A stretch of DNA of 64,000 nucleotides. It comes from Pseudarthrobacter sp. fls2-241-R2A-127 (GTDB lineage: Bacteria; Actinomycetota; Actinomycetes; Actinomycetales; Micrococcaceae). Where the stretch lies: NCBI RefSeq assembly GCF_030209355.1, contig NZ_JARVSF010000011.1:1-64000 (forward strand). The letters are read 5' to 3'. Every line of letters begins with the position of its first letter. The stretch's first letter is position 1. The translations under genes were made by a program, and so were the position numbers. The notes below the pieces were generated by a model that saw only the letters and a program-made list of their open reading frames with translations, was not told where the DNA came from and ran no database searches. Below are positions 45,944 through 55,217 of the stretch, in pieces.

Positions 45944-47170
45944 CTAGTCCAGGATCAGGCCCTGGCCGCGCCCGCGGGTGAGGCGGACCGGTTTAATTTC
46001 GCCGAAACCGCGGACATTTTCCGGATCCTGGGGAATCATGACGAACCGTTCGTCGTGCTCGAGTGCGGAGGCGGTCATCGAGTCCACCAGCACGGTTCCC
46101 GGGTCCGCGAGCGTGGTGAGGCGGGCCGCCAGGTTGACGGTGGGGCCGTAGATGTCACCGAGGCGGGACAGGATCCTTCCCCACACCATGGCCACCCGGG
46201 CTTCCGGGAGGATTTCGTCTGCGGTGAAGGCTTCGGCGAGCGCCAGGGAGATCTCGGCGCCCGCGGCGGGTGTTTCGGCGATGTAGAGGACTTCGTCGCC
46301 CACGGTCTTGACCAGCCGGCCGCCCCCGACCGAGATGATTTCGGCGCATTTGTTTTCAAACCGCTGGACCAGCCGGGCCAGCGTCTTTTCGTTCATCCGC
46401 CGGGACAGGCTGGTATAGGACACGAGGTCGGCGAAGCCCACGGCGCGGGCCAGGGGCAGCGGGGCGTCGTCCTCGTCGCCTTCCCGGCCTTCTTCGCTGG
46501 CCTGGAGGCCGGCCTCGGCGCGAACGGCGAGCCGCTGGACACCGGCGTTGAGCTGGCGCCGCCAGGAGTACACCAGAACTTCCTCGAGTGCGTCCACCAG
46601 GGCGGGAAGTTCGTTGACCAGGCGCTTGCGGGCGACGGCGTCCGTGACGCCCTGCTCGTGGACCATGTCCTCCACGAGGGCCTCGATCTGCCACACGACC
46701 ATCCGGTCCGTCATTTGGCCGATGGCGCGCGTGACCGAGATGGCTGCTTCCTCCGTGAGCTTGCCGGCGCGGACCAGGTCCACCACCGTGGACAAGGCTG
46801 CCTGGTCGCGTTCGGTGAAGGCAACGTCCTCGTCGCCGAAGTTCGGGAACCCGAGGGCGCGCCAGAGTTTGCGGGCGGAGAGGAGGGAGAGGCCTGCGCC
46901 GGCGGCCACTTCACGACGACGGAGCTTGCGTTCCCCGCCAAGGAGCCGTGTTTCCAGGGCCTTCATGGCGAGGCGTTCGGCGGACATGGCGCCGGTGGGC
47001 GGGTGCCTGTCCGCGCCGGGTTCGGGCGCCGCCGGTCCGGACGCGACTGGTTCCGCAGCAGGAAGGTGTTCCCCGGTCATGGTGCTTGCCGCGCCGGCGT
47101 CGAAGGCGGCTGTACCGGGATCGATGCTGTTGACGCGTTCCTGCTGGTCCTCATTGGTCATCCCGTCCAC
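45944..47170 (-). CDS. Class III adenylate cyclase with Rv1264-like regulatory domain
   Basis: Soluble adenylate cyclase of 408 aa. The N-terminal helical domain (about 65-215, with KALETRLLGGERKLRRREVAAGAGL and DRMVVWQIEALVEDMV) resembles the autoinhibitory, pH-sensing regulatory domain of Mycobacterium tuberculosis Rv1264, of similar total length (397 aa). The catalytic domain (about 225-400) keeps the metal Asp residues (VGFADLVSYT and VGDEVLYI), the substrate Lys (LVKTVGDE) and the transition-state Asn and Arg (YGPTVNLAARLT), so it should be active. Start at 47170 or the ATG three codons on; both overlap the PH-domain gene. Likely last gene of the birA-PH-cyclase transcript. Confidence 0.9.
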   Translation of the reverse strand: MDGMTNEDQQERVNSIDPGTAAFDAGAASTMTGEHLPAAEPVASGPAAPEPGADRHPPTGAMSAERLAMKALETRLLGGERKLRRREVAAGAGLSLLSARKLWRALGFPNFGDEDVAFTERDQAALSTVVDLVRAGKLTEEAAISVTRAIGQMTDRMVVWQIEALVEDMVHEQGVTDAVARKRLVNELPALVDALEEVLVYSWRRQLNAGVQRLAVRAEAGLQASEEGREGDEDDAPLPLARAVGFADLVSYTSLSRRMNEKTLARLVQRFENKCAEIISVGGGRLVKTVGDEVLYIAETPAAGAEISLALAEAFTADEILPEARVAMVWGRILSRLGDIYGPTVNLAARLTTLADPGTVLVDSMTASALEHDERFVMIPQDPENVRGFGEIKPVRLTRGRGQGLILD

Positions 47171-47747
47171 CTTCTCTCATGTCCTCCGGAAAAGCACCGG
47201 CGGGATAGTACGTCGCACCCGGCCGGGCCTCATTGTCGTCCGGCAGTTCCCCGATGGCGTCGAGGATAAAGTCGCGGAACCGGGCAACCTCGGGCACGTC
47301 AGGAAAGGTCACCACGCCCTGGTACCCGGTTTCCAAGGATATATTCCCGGAGCGCACCAACCGCTGAAGCAGGGATTCGTGGACGGTCAGGTTACGGACG
47401 GACACCAGGTTCACCTGCTGGTCGCGCCGGTTAAGCATGCCGTGGCGGGCCACCATCCGCTGGCTGGTCAGGGTGTAACGCGTGCCCTGCCAGCGGAGCA
47501 GCCGGGGCAGGCAGTAGCCGAGCCACACGGCGGCGGCCGCAAGGACGCAGCCGGCGACGAGCCAAGACGTCCACTGCCGGTCCAGGGCCGGTGCCACCCG
47601 GGCGGCGCCGCCGCGGATGATCCAGGCGCTGGTGAAGGCGGCCAGGGCGGGCGCCAGTACGAAGGCTGCGGCGGCACCGGCGAGCTTCCTGGGCTGCGGG
47701 CGGGTGGTGACTATGACTTGTTCCCCGGGAACGAGGCTTTTACGCAT
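47151..47747 (-). CDS. Bacterial PH domain (bPH2/DUF304) membrane protein
   Basis: Membrane protein of 198 aa with two helices (about 23-45 and 63-85) followed by a bPH_2 domain (about 88-165): RYTLTSQRMVARHGMLNRRDQQVNLVSV then NLTVHESLLQRLVRSGNISLET, the family signature. The function of these proteins is unknown. The start overlaps the birA end by 8 bases and the end overlaps the cyclase start, so the three are probably one transcript. In actinobacteria this gene is often found between birA and the cyclase or purK. Confidence 0.85.
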   Translation of the reverse strand: MRKSLVPGEQVIVTTRPQPRKLAGAAAAFVLAPALAAFTSAWIIRGGAARVAPALDRQWTSWLVAGCVLAAAAVWLGYCLPRLLRWQGTRYTLTSQRMVARHGMLNRRDQQVNLVSVRNLTVHESLLQRLVRSGNISLETGYQGVVTFPDVPEVARFRDFILDAIGELPDDNEARPGATYYPAGAFPEDMREGGRDDQ

Positions 47748-48648
47748 AACCGCCTTGGCCGGGGTCTTCCGGTGATGTCCAAGGCCGCAGGTGCACTACG
47801 TCGCCGGCAGTCACCACGTGCTCCCGCGCGTCGCGGTCCACCACCAGCAGGGAGCCGTAGTCATCCAGCCGTGAGGCGTGTCCGATGATCTCGTGGTCAC
47901 CGGGAAGCTGCGCCCGGACCTGCTTGCCGAGCGTGACCATCACGGCCTCCACCCGCTTGTGCAGGGAAGGGCCGCCGGCCATCCCGGCCGTTGGGTCGCC
48001 GTCGGCGTTGCAGAAACTCCGGTACAGGGTGGCGAAGTGGGTGAGGTAGCTCTTCAGCAGGAGGGTGCGGTCGGTGGTCCGGGAGCCTTCGAGTGCCACG
48101 GACGTTGCGGTGGGGACCGGAAGCTCGCGTTCATGCAAAGTGACATTGAGTCCGGTGCCAAGGACGACCGGCGGCACGTTGCCGTCGGCCATGGGACCAA
48201 GCTGGGCCAGGATGCCGGCGATCTTCCGGCCGCGCACCAAAACGTCGTTGGGCCATTTGAGCTCGGCCGGGATGCCGGCGGTGTCCAGCAGGGTCTCGCG
48301 CAGGGCGAGGGCGGCGATGAGGGACAACCAGGAGTAGCTCTGGGTGGGGAGGGGCCGGCCCTCCGCGTTGACGGGACGCAGCACCACGGAGACAGACAGC
48401 GAACTCAGCGGCGGCGCTTCCCAACGCCTGTCCAGCCGGCCCCGGGCGGCCGTCTGGTATTCAGCGGTCAGGACGGAGAGGTCCGGCCAGGCTGCGGGTT
48501 CCACCGTGGCGGCGCGCAGGAGGTCGGCATTGGTGGAACCGGTCGAGTCCACCACGTCTATCCGGGGGATGCCGGTGGCGGAGAGGAAACGCTGGTCGGC
48601 CAGGTCCACTCGGTTCAGGGGGGTGCCCGGTACGTGCGCGTCATCCAT
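47740..48648 (-). CDS. birA: Biotin--[acetyl-CoA-carboxylase] ligase
   Basis: Monofunctional (group I) biotin protein ligase of 302 aa without the N-terminal DNA-binding domain of E. coli BirA. It makes biotinyl-AMP and transfers biotin to the Lys of biotin carrier domains. Signature residues are STGSTNADL (about 36-44), QTAARGRLDRRWEAP (about 70-84, the GRGRxGR loop in variant form) and LKWPNDVLV (about 130-138); the C-terminal SH3-like domain covers about 245-300. The biotin acceptor in this window is the carboxylase alpha subunit at 60049, and the beta subunit gene is just over 1 kb away. Confidence 0.94.
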   Translation of the reverse strand: MDDAHVPGTPLNRVDLADQRFLSATGIPRIDVVDSTGSTNADLLRAATVEPAAWPDLSVLTAEYQTAARGRLDRRWEAPPLSSLSVSVVLRPVNAEGRPLPTQSYSWLSLIAALALRETLLDTAGIPAELKWPNDVLVRGRKIAGILAQLGPMADGNVPPVVLGTGLNVTLHERELPVPTATSVALEGSRTTDRTLLLKSYLTHFATLYRSFCNADGDPTAGMAGGPSLHKRVEAVMVTLGKQVRAQLPGDHEIIGHASRLDDYGSLLVVDRDAREHVVTAGDVVHLRPWTSPEDPGQGGYA

Positions 48649-48755
48649 ACCTGAATCCTACCGAGCGAAGCTGGACACTACCCAGCAGCCAGGATTCCCC
48701 GGGCCGCGGGACCGCCGGCCGCGAAAAGAGCCGACCGGCAGTCCCCGGTGCTGCC

Positions 48756-49643
48756 CTAGAGGAAGATATCCGGAACCAGCCGGTCTTCGGGCGCCCCAAG
48801 GCTGTAGGGCCGGAAGTCTGTGACGCCTGCGCCCGCCAGGACCTGCTCGTCCGTGTAGAAATTTCCGGATTCCGCGTCTCCGGCGGCAAGGTGGCTCCCG
48901 GTGAGGATGGCGTGGGCGGCATCGGCCATGATCTGCGGGCCCCGGGCGGCCAGCACCATCTTTTCGCCTTGCGGCATGTTGCGGATGGCTGCCGTGTCGA
49001 TCAGGGTGCACGGCCAGAGGGAGTTCACCCGGACGCCGTCGGCCTTCAGTTCCTCGGCCAGGCCCAGCGTGGTCAGGCTCATCCCGTACTTGGCCATGGT
49101 GTAGGCAAGATGTTTTCCAGCCCAGGACGGGTGGAGGTTCAGTGGCGGCGACAGCGTCAGGATATGCCCCTGCGCCGATGCCCGGAGCGCAGGGAGCGCC
49201 AGCTTGGACAGCAGGAAGGTTCCGCGGACGTTGATGTCCTGCATGAGGTCGTACTTCTTCATGTCGACGGCGTCCGTGGTGGACAGGTCGATAGCCGAGG
49301 CGTTGTTAATGACGACGTCGATGCCGCCAAAGCGCTCCGTGGCTGCGGCCACGGCTCCGGCCACGTCTTCGTCCCGGCGGACGTCGCCCACCAAGGGCAG
49401 CGCCTGGCCGCCGGCCTCCACCAGTTCTTCGGCGGCAGTAAAAACCGTGCCCGCCAGCTTGGGGTGCGGAGTGCCGGTCTTGGCCAGGAGCACAATGTTG
49501 GCCCCGTCCCGGGCCGCCCTCTTGGCGATGGCCAGGCCGATTCCGCGGCTTCCGCCGGAGATGAGGATGGTGCGTCCTGCCAGGGAACCGGCGGCCCGGT
49601 AGGGGCTGGGGGGTGCCTGCAAAGCCTCGTCGCTTGAAGTCAT
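48756..49643 (-). CDS. Short-chain dehydrogenase, HSDL2-like
   Basis: SDR-family NAD(P)-dependent oxidoreductase of 295 aa from the ATG at 49643 (an in-frame start six codons upstream would overlap the operator region). The cofactor motif is ISGGSRGIGLAIA (about 32-44), NNAS follows near 116, and the catalytic Tyr and Lys are in YTMAKYGMS (about 180). TLSPPLNLHP and the C-terminal pattern are those of the hydroxysteroid-dehydrogenase-like 2 group, thought to act in fatty acid metabolism. It lies between birA and the acyl-CoA carboxylase genes, divergent from the latter, and has a near-perfect palindrome just upstream. Confidence 0.9.
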   Translation of the reverse strand: MTSSDEALQAPPSPYRAAGSLAGRTILISGGSRGIGLAIAKRAARDGANIVLLAKTGTPHPKLAGTVFTAAEELVEAGGQALPLVGDVRRDEDVAGAVAAATERFGGIDVVINNASAIDLSTTDAVDMKKYDLMQDINVRGTFLLSKLALPALRASAQGHILTLSPPLNLHPSWAGKHLAYTMAKYGMSLTTLGLAEELKADGVRVNSLWPCTLIDTAAIRNMPQGEKMVLAARGPQIMADAAHAILTGSHLAAGDAESGNFYTDEQVLAGAGVTDFRPYSLGAPEDRLVPDIFL

Positions 49644-49661
49644 GGGAACACTGTAACCCAA

Positions 49662-49685
49662 CTATGTTACTGGCCGGTAACATAG
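49662..49685. promoter_or_regulatory. 24-bp near-perfect palindrome upstream of the SDR gene
   Basis: Arms CTATGTTAC (49662-49670) and GTAACATAG (49677-49685) are perfect complements and the six central bases TGGCCG extend the symmetry with one mismatch. It begins 19 bases upstream of the SDR ATG, covering the expected promoter, a layout typical of TetR-type repressor sites. No regulator gene is adjacent, so the regulator acts from elsewhere. Confidence 0.75.
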
Positions 49686-49712
49686 CGGAGTGGGTGCCGG
49701 AACGGCAGAAAA

Positions 49713-49729
49713 TTGTAGGTTCCCTACAG
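49713..49729. promoter_or_regulatory. Shared carboxylase motif, copy 1 (upstream of beta subunit)
   Basis: TTGTAGGTTCCCTACAG, containing the perfect 15-bp palindrome TGTAGG-TTC-CCTACA, lies 130 bases before the carboxylase beta ATG. It matches a site upstream of the alpha subunit gene (59941-59957) at 14 of 17 positions, suggesting one regulator for both. Confidence 0.65.
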
Positions 49730-49858
49730 CTGCGGGCGCACAAACCGTCACTAGACTTGCCACCAGAGTTCGTCTTTTGTGTGGATGCTACTTAAAGCTC
49801 CCGCGAATGCGGACCGCTGACCAACAGAACTGACTTGCTACAGAGCCGGAGACACTTG

Positions 49859-51442
49859 ATGAGCCACGATCTGACAACGACAGCGGGAAAGATCGCAGAT
49901 TTCCGCGACCGCCAGGCGCGTGCCGCACAGCCCTCCGGCCCCGAGGCCATCGAAAAGCAACATGCCCGCGGCAAGAACACCGCCCGCGAACGCATCGGGT
50001 TGCTGCTGGACGAAGACTCGTTCGTTGAATTCGATGCCCTCGCCGTGCACCGCTCCACGGCATTCGGCATGGAAAAGAAGAAGCCGCTGGGCGATGGTCT
50101 GGTGTCCGGCTACGGCACCGTGGACGGCCGGTTGGTGGCCGTCTACAGCCAGGACTTCAGCGTCTACGGCGGCTCGCTGAGCCAGGTCAACGGCGAAAAG
50201 ATCGTCAAGGTCCAGGAATTCGCCCTCCGCAACGGCTGCCCCGTGGTGGGCATCCTGGACGGTGGCGGCGCACGCATCCAGGAAGGCGTCGCGTCCCTGG
50301 CCATGTTCGCGGACATCTTCCGGAACAACGTCCACGCGTCCGGCGTGGTGCCGCAGATCTCCCTGATCATGGGCCCGTCCGCCGGCGGCGCCGCCTACTC
50401 CCCCGCCCTCACCGACTATGTGGTGATGGTGGACAAGACCTCGCACATGTTCATCACCGGCCCGGACGTCATCAAGACCGTCACCGGCGAGGACGTGGAC
50501 ATGGAAACGCTGGGCGGCGCCCGGCAGCACAACGCCACCACCGGAACATCCACCTACCTGGCCTCCGACGAAACCGACGCCATCGAGTTCGTGCGCGAAC
50601 TGCTGGACTTCCTGCCCTCCAACAACCTCTCCGAGGCACCCGTGCTGGGCCACCAGCAGGAGTTGGAGGTCGACGACGACGACCTCGCCCTGGATGCGCT
50701 GGTTCCGGATTCCGCCAACCAGCCCTACGACATGCGGGCCGTCGTCGAACAGATCGTGGACGACGGGCACTTCCTGGAGATGCAGGCACTCTACGCACCC
50801 AACGTGATGATCGGCTACGGCCGCGTGGAGGGCCACACGGTGGGCATCGTGGCCAACCAGCCGCTGCAGTTCGCCGGCACCCTGGACATCGCCGCCTCGG
50901 AAAAGGCGGCCCGGTTCGTCCGCCACTGCGATGCCTTCAACATCCCCATCATCACCCTGGTGGACGTGCCTGGCTTCCTTCCCGGCAAGGACCAGGAGTT
51001 CCAGGGCATCATCCGGCGCGGCGCCAAGCTCCTCTACGCCTACGCCGAGGCCACCGTCCCCAAGCTCACCGTCATTACGCGCAAGGCCTACGGCGGCGCC
51101 TACATCGTGATGGGTTCCAAGAAGCTCGGCGCCGACCTGAACCTGGCGTGGCCCACCGCGCAGATCGGCGTCATGGGCGCCCAGGGTGCCGTCAACATCC
51201 TCTACCGCCGCGACCTCGCCGCCGTGGCGGAAGATGGCGGCGACGTCGAAGCACGCCGCGCCGAAGTCATCCGGCAGTACGAGGAAGAACTCCTCAACCC
51301 CTACCAGGCGGCAGAGCTGGGCTACGTGGACGCCGTGATCGCCCCCTCCGACACCCGGGTCCAGATCATCAAGGGCCTGCGGGCGCTGCGCGACAAACGC
51401 GCCAGCCTCCCCGCCAAGAAGCACGGGAACATCCCGCTGTGA
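49859..51442 (+). CDS. Acyl-CoA carboxylase beta (carboxyltransferase) subunit
   Basis: Carboxyltransferase subunit of an acetyl-/propionyl-CoA carboxylase (PccB/AccD5 type), 527 aa, transferring CO2 from biotin to acyl-CoA. The two crotonase-like halves are present: the first has [19 protein letters not shown] and the oxyanion-hole [13 protein letters not shown], the second [12 protein letters not shown] and the [10 protein letters not shown] / [15 protein letters not shown] region. A GGAG lies 7 bases before the ATG. Its stop overlaps the GTG of the epsilon subunit gene (GTGA). The biotin-bearing alpha subunit is 8.6 kb downstream. Propionyl- versus acetyl-CoA preference cannot be read with certainty, so no gene symbol is given. 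Confidence 0.93.
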   Translation: MSHDLTTTAGKIADFRDRQARAAQPSGPEAIEKQHARGKNTARERIGLLLDEDSFVEFDALAVHRSTAFGMEKKKPLGDGLVSGYGTVDGRLVAVYSQDFSVYGGSLSQVNGEKIVKVQEFALRNGCPVVGILDGGGARIQEGVASLAMFADIFRNNVHASGVVPQISLIMGPSAGGAAYSPALTDYVVMVDKTSHMFITGPDVIKTVTGEDVDMETLGGARQHNATTGTSTYLASDETDAIEFVRELLDFLPSNNLSEAPVLGHQQELEVDDDDLALDALVPDSANQPYDMRAVVEQIVDDGHFLEMQALYAPNVMIGYGRVEGHTVGIVANQPLQFAGTLDIAASEKAARFVRHCDAFNIPIITLVDVPGFLPGKDQEFQGIIRRGAKLLYAYAEATVPKLTVITRKAYGGAYIVMGSKKLGADLNLAWPTAQIGVMGAQGAVNILYRRDLAAVAEDGGDVEARRAEVIRQYEEELLNPYQAAELGYVDAVIAPSDTRVQIIKGLRALRDKRASLPAKKHGNIPL

Positions 51443-51717
51443 TCCCCACCGGCTCCCAGCCCTCGCAAGCCCCGTCCGGGACCCCCGCCGGCGTGGCCCC
51501 TCTAGAGGAAACCTTGCCGCCAGCTCCGCTTTTCTCTGTTGTCAAGGGACAACCGAACGCCGAGGAACTCGCCGCGCTTACCGCCGTCGTCCTGTCCCTC
51601 GGTGGCCCGGCTCCCGCCCAGCCTGCCGCACCGAGCGTGCGGCACTGGGTGCGCCGGCAGCAGTTGCGGCTCGCCCCGTCCCCCGGCCCTGGCGCCTGGA
51701 AGCGCAGCCACGGCTGA
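51439..51717 (+). CDS. Acyl-CoA carboxylase epsilon subunit
   Basis: Small protein of 92 aa, start GTG at 51439 overlapping the beta-subunit stop as GTGA. The segment [20 protein letters not shown] (about 33-52) is the hallmark of the actinobacterial acyl-CoA carboxylase epsilon subunit, which binds and stimulates the alpha-beta core. Its N-terminus is Pro/Ser-rich. The C-terminal [12 protein letters not shown] and PGAWKRS end is also typical. Confidence 0.88.
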   Translation: MIPTGSQPSQAPSGTPAGVAPLEETLPPAPLFSVVKGQPNAEELAALTAVVLSLGGPAPAQPAAPSVRHWVRRQQLRLAPSPGPGAWKRSHG

Positions 51718-51760
51718 CAATCCCCGCCCACCCACCCGGTCGGCCGGGTAGTCTCGGAAT

Positions 51761-53446
51761 GTGACTACAGACACTGCACCCGCCGCGCGCCCGCATACCC
51801 GCATCGACGCCGTCGCGGACGGCTATACGGACACCCTCACCCGGCTCAACCCGACGTTCGCCACCACCCTTGGCCTGCCGGGCCACGAGACGGAATACCA
51901 GGACTTCTCCCCCGCCGGCATCGCCGGATTTGCCGAGGCCGCCCGTGAGGCGCTGGCCTCGCTGGAGGGCCTCGAACCGGAAGACGACGTCGATGCCGTC
52001 ACCCTGGATGCCATGAGGGAGCGGCTCGGCCTGCAACTGCTGATCCACGCCTCCGGCTGGGAGTATGCGGAGCTGAACAACATCGCCTCCCCCGCCCAGG
52101 ACATCCGGGCCATCTTCGACCTCATGCCCACCGGCACGGTGCAGGACTGGGACCACATTGCCGGCCGCGCCGGCAATGTGCCGGCCGCCATCAGCGGCTA
52201 CATCGAATCCCTCCGCGTCGCCAGGGACGCCGGCAAAGTGGCTGCCGCCCGGCAGGTCCGGACCGTCATCGAGCAGGTGACCAAGTACGCAGCCGATGAC
52301 GGCTTCTTCGCCAAGCTGGCGGCCGGTGCAGCGACTCCGGACGGGCCGCTGCCCGCGGCCCTCCAGGATAAGCTCGACGCCGGAGCCGCCGCCGCCCGCA
52401 GCGCCTACGCCGGGCTGGCAGAGTTCCTGCGCACCGAGCTGCTCCCGGCCGCACCCGAAAAGGATGCAGTGGGCAGGGCACGGTACGCCCTGGCGTCCCG
52501 CTCATTCCTCGGCGCCGAAGTGGACCTGGAAGAAACCTATGCCTGGGGCGTCCAGGAGCTGGACCGGCTCATCGCCGAACAGGAACGCGTGGCCGCCACC
52601 ATCAAGGCGGGCGCCACCATCGCGGAGGCCAAGGAAATCCTCAACAACGATCCCGCCCGGCAGCTGAAGGGCACCGACGCCCTGCAGGCGTGGATGCAGG
52701 ATCTCTCGGACAAGGCCATGGCCGGGCTCGCCGGCGTCCACTTCGATATCCCGGACGTGATGAAGACCTTGGAGTGCCGTATCGCCCCCACGGACGAGGG
52801 CGGCATTTACTACACCGGCCCGTCAGATGACTTCAGCCGGCCCGGCCGGATGTGGTGGTCCGTCCCCGCCGGCGAGGACACCTTCACCACCTGGGCCGAA
52901 ACCACCACCGTCTACCACGAGGGCGTTCCCGGCCATCACCTCCAGGTGGCCACCGCTACGTACCGGCGCGAGCTGCTGAACAAATGGCGCCGCAACGTCT
53001 GCTGGACCTCCGGGCACGGCGAAGGCTGGGCCCTCTACGCCGAGAAACTGATGCAGGAACTGGGCTACCTCACCGACCCCGGCGACCACATGGGGATGCT
53101 GGACATGCAGCGCATGCGGGCTGCCCGCGTCGTCTTCGACATCGGCGTCCACCTCGAGCTGGAGATGCCGGAGCGGTGGGGATCCGGCACCTGGACTGCC
53201 ACGACGGGCTACGGGTTCCTTAAGGAAAACCTTCCCATCAGCGAAGGCCAGCTCAACTTCGAGTTCACCCGCTACCTCGGCTGGCCGGGCCAGGCCCCGT
53301 CCTACAAGGTGGGCCAGCGGCTCTGGGAACAGATCCGCGCCGAACTCGAATCGCGGCCCGGATTCGAGCTCAAGGAGTTCCACACCAAGGCCCTGAACAT
53401 CGGCTCTGTTGGTCTCGACACACTGCGCCGGGCGCTGCTGGGATAG
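51761..53446 (+). CDS. DUF885 family protein (putative metallopeptidase)
   Basis: DUF885 protein of 561 aa, starting at GTG 51761, 43 bases after the epsilon subunit gene. The conserved zinc-site-like motif VYHEGVPGHHLQ lies near residue 380, and a second acidic/His element (GHGEGWALYAEKLMQELG, about 415-432) matches the downstream Glu ligand region. It has no signal peptide. Members are presumed zinc metallopeptidases or carboxypeptidases; the substrate is unknown. Confidence 0.88.
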   Translation: MTTDTAPAARPHTRIDAVADGYTDTLTRLNPTFATTLGLPGHETEYQDFSPAGIAGFAEAAREALASLEGLEPEDDVDAVTLDAMRERLGLQLLIHASGWEYAELNNIASPAQDIRAIFDLMPTGTVQDWDHIAGRAGNVPAAISGYIESLRVARDAGKVAAARQVRTVIEQVTKYAADDGFFAKLAAGAATPDGPLPAALQDKLDAGAAAARSAYAGLAEFLRTELLPAAPEKDAVGRARYALASRSFLGAEVDLEETYAWGVQELDRLIAEQERVAATIKAGATIAEAKEILNNDPARQLKGTDALQAWMQDLSDKAMAGLAGVHFDIPDVMKTLECRIAPTDEGGIYYTGPSDDFSRPGRMWWSVPAGEDTFTTWAETTTVYHEGVPGHHLQVATATYRRELLNKWRRNVCWTSGHGEGWALYAEKLMQELGYLTDPGDHMGMLDMQRMRAARVVFDIGVHLELEMPERWGSGTWTATTGYGFLKENLPISEGQLNFEFTRYLGWPGQAPSYKVGQRLWEQIRAELESRPGFELKEFHTKALNIGSVGLDTLRRALLG

Positions 53447-53465
53447 CCCGCCCCTGGAGGGCGGG
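53447..53465 (+). terminator. Hairpin directly after the DUF885 stop
   Basis: A 7-bp GC stem (CCCGCCC / GGGCGGG) with a 5-base loop starts at the base after the stop codon. There is no U-tract. It is probably the end of the carboxylase beta-epsilon-DUF885 transcript. Confidence 0.5.
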
Positions 53466-53673
53466 AGGGCAATATCCTCTGCGTGCTGCTCGTTCCTCGC
53501 GGCTGGGCCCACGCCGGCAGGTTCCCTGGCCGAGCTTCCGAGGCTAGGGTGCCGGTGGGGAGCAAGCTGCCGGAAGGCACCCACGTCGGGCCCTTTACCT
53601 AAGGAACCAGGGAGACGTTAAGCACATCGAAGCCGGGAATAACTTAACAATTGCCACTGCATCCCTTGTGTTT

Positions 53674-53729
53674 ACTGGGTTTTTGTTCGCCAAACCCAGT
53701 TTCACGCGCGTAATATTTCTCAATATTCT
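53674..53729 (+). promoter_or_regulatory. Promoter and hairpin operator of the dicarboxylate symporter gene
   Basis: The 320-base gap before the symporter gene holds a perfect 9-bp inverted repeat (ACTGGGTTT 53674-53682 / AAACCCAGT 53692-53700). It is followed immediately by TTCACG (53701-53706) and TATTCT (53724-53729) with a 17-base spacer, a fair -35/-10 pair. An inverted repeat just upstream of -35 suits an activator. Two AATATT copies lie within the spacer area. Confidence 0.5.
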
Positions 53730-53766
53730 TTCGACGTGGTATGCGCCGCAGGTCTAGCTTGTTTTG

Positions 53767-55203
53767 GTGACCACTCAGACAAGCACCCCATCATCCGCGG
53801 GGAAGACCGGATTCCAGTTGCCCAAGTGGGCTTCCTCCTTCGGCTTCCAGATCATTGCCGCCCTCATCGTGGGCCTCGGCCTCGGCCTGCTGGCCAAGTA
53901 CACCGGCAGCACCAAGACCAACCCCAACGCCCTTGGCACCACGCTGCAGACCATCGGCTCGAGCTACGTCTCGCTGCTGCAGACCGCCGTGGTACCGCTG
54001 ATCTTCACCGCCGTCGTCAGCTCCATTTCCAACCTGCGCCAGGTATCCAACGCGGCCCGGCTGGCATGGAACACGCTCCTGTGGTTCGCCATCACGTCCC
54101 TGATCGCGGTGCTGATCGGCATCGGCCTGGGCGTGCTGCTGCAGCCCGGCGCCAACACGGGCATCACCGAGCAAGCCAAGTACACCGGCAAGTCCGGCGA
54201 CTGGTGGGCGTTCCTCGTCGGCCTGTTCCCGAAGAACTTCCTGGGCCTTGGCGCCAGCTCCACCGTTGGCGACGCCGGCGCAGTCACCACCTCGGTCAGC
54301 TTCAACGTCCTGCAGATCCTGGTGATCGCCATCGCCGTCGGCGTTGCGGCCCTTAAGGTGGGCAAGGCCGCCGAGCCCTTCCTGAACCTCAACGCCTCGG
54401 CCCTTGCCGTCATCCAGAAGGTCCTGTGGTGGATCATCCGCATCGCCCCGCTCGGCACCATCGGCCTGATCGGCAATGCGGTGGCAGTCTACGGCTGGGA
54501 CACCATCGGCTCGCTCGGCAAGTTCGCGGTCGCGATCTACGTTGGCCTGGCCCTGGTCCTGTTCGTGGTCTACCCCATCCTGGTCCGCAGCCACGGCCTG
54601 TCCATCAAGCAGTACTTCTCCGGTGTGTGGCCGGCCGTGCAGCTGGCCTTCGTGTCCCGCTCCTCGGTGGGCACCCTGCCGCTGACCCAGCGCGTGACTG
54701 AGCGCTCCCTGGGTGTGCCCCGGGCCTATGCTTCCTTTGCCGTGCCGCTGGGCGCCACCACCAAGATGGACGGCTGCGCTGCCATCTACCCGGCCGTGTC
54801 CGCCATCTTCGTCGCCCAGTTCTTCGGCATCCACCTGGACTTCAGCCAGTACGTGCTGATCGCCCTGGTCTCCGTTCTGGGTTCCGCCGCGACCGCCGGC
54901 ACCACCGGCGCCGTGGTGATGCTGACGCTGACCCTCTCCACGCTGGGACTCCCGCTGGCAGGCGTCGGGCTCCTGCTCGCCATCGATCCCATCCTGGACA
55001 TGGGCCGCACCGCAGTGAATGTTGCAGGCCAGGCCCTGGTTCCCACCATCGTGGCCAAGCGCCAGGGCATCCTGGACGAGGCGCTGTACAACGCCCCGCG
55101 CAACGGCACCCCGTTCGTGGACGACCAGGACGCCGCCGCCGAGCCCGCTGACGGCACCAGTGCGGACACCGCGCCGCGCGAACTGCAGGACGCCAACGCG
55201 TAA
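53767..55203 (+). CDS. Dicarboxylate/amino acid:cation symporter (DAACS family)
   Basis: Glutamate-transporter-homologue membrane protein of 478 aa that imports C4-dicarboxylates or acidic amino acids with Na+ or H+. Eight or so membrane helices and two re-entrant hairpins are expected. The family features are SRSSVGTLPLTQRVTE (HP1), PLGATTKMDGCAAIYPAVSAIFVAQFFGI (TM7) and LGSAATAGTTGAVVMLTLTLSTLGLP (HP2), plus GMxR-like DPILDMGRTAVNVAGQ (TM8). I chose the GTG at 53767 over the TTG one codon before. The C-terminus is acidic and soluble. Transcribed alone, with a strong terminator after it. Confidence 0.93.
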   Translation: MTTQTSTPSSAGKTGFQLPKWASSFGFQIIAALIVGLGLGLLAKYTGSTKTNPNALGTTLQTIGSSYVSLLQTAVVPLIFTAVVSSISNLRQVSNAARLAWNTLLWFAITSLIAVLIGIGLGVLLQPGANTGITEQAKYTGKSGDWWAFLVGLFPKNFLGLGASSTVGDAGAVTTSVSFNVLQILVIAIAVGVAALKVGKAAEPFLNLNASALAVIQKVLWWIIRIAPLGTIGLIGNAVAVYGWDTIGSLGKFAVAIYVGLALVLFVVYPILVRSHGLSIKQYFSGVWPAVQLAFVSRSSVGTLPLTQRVTERSLGVPRAYASFAVPLGATTKMDGCAAIYPAVSAIFVAQFFGIHLDFSQYVLIALVSVLGSAATAGTTGAVVMLTLTLSTLGLPLAGVGLLLAIDPILDMGRTAVNVAGQALVPTIVAKRQGILDEALYNAPRNGTPFVDDQDAAAEPADGTSADTAPRELQDANA

Positions 55204-55217
55204 CCTGCAACCCGCAA

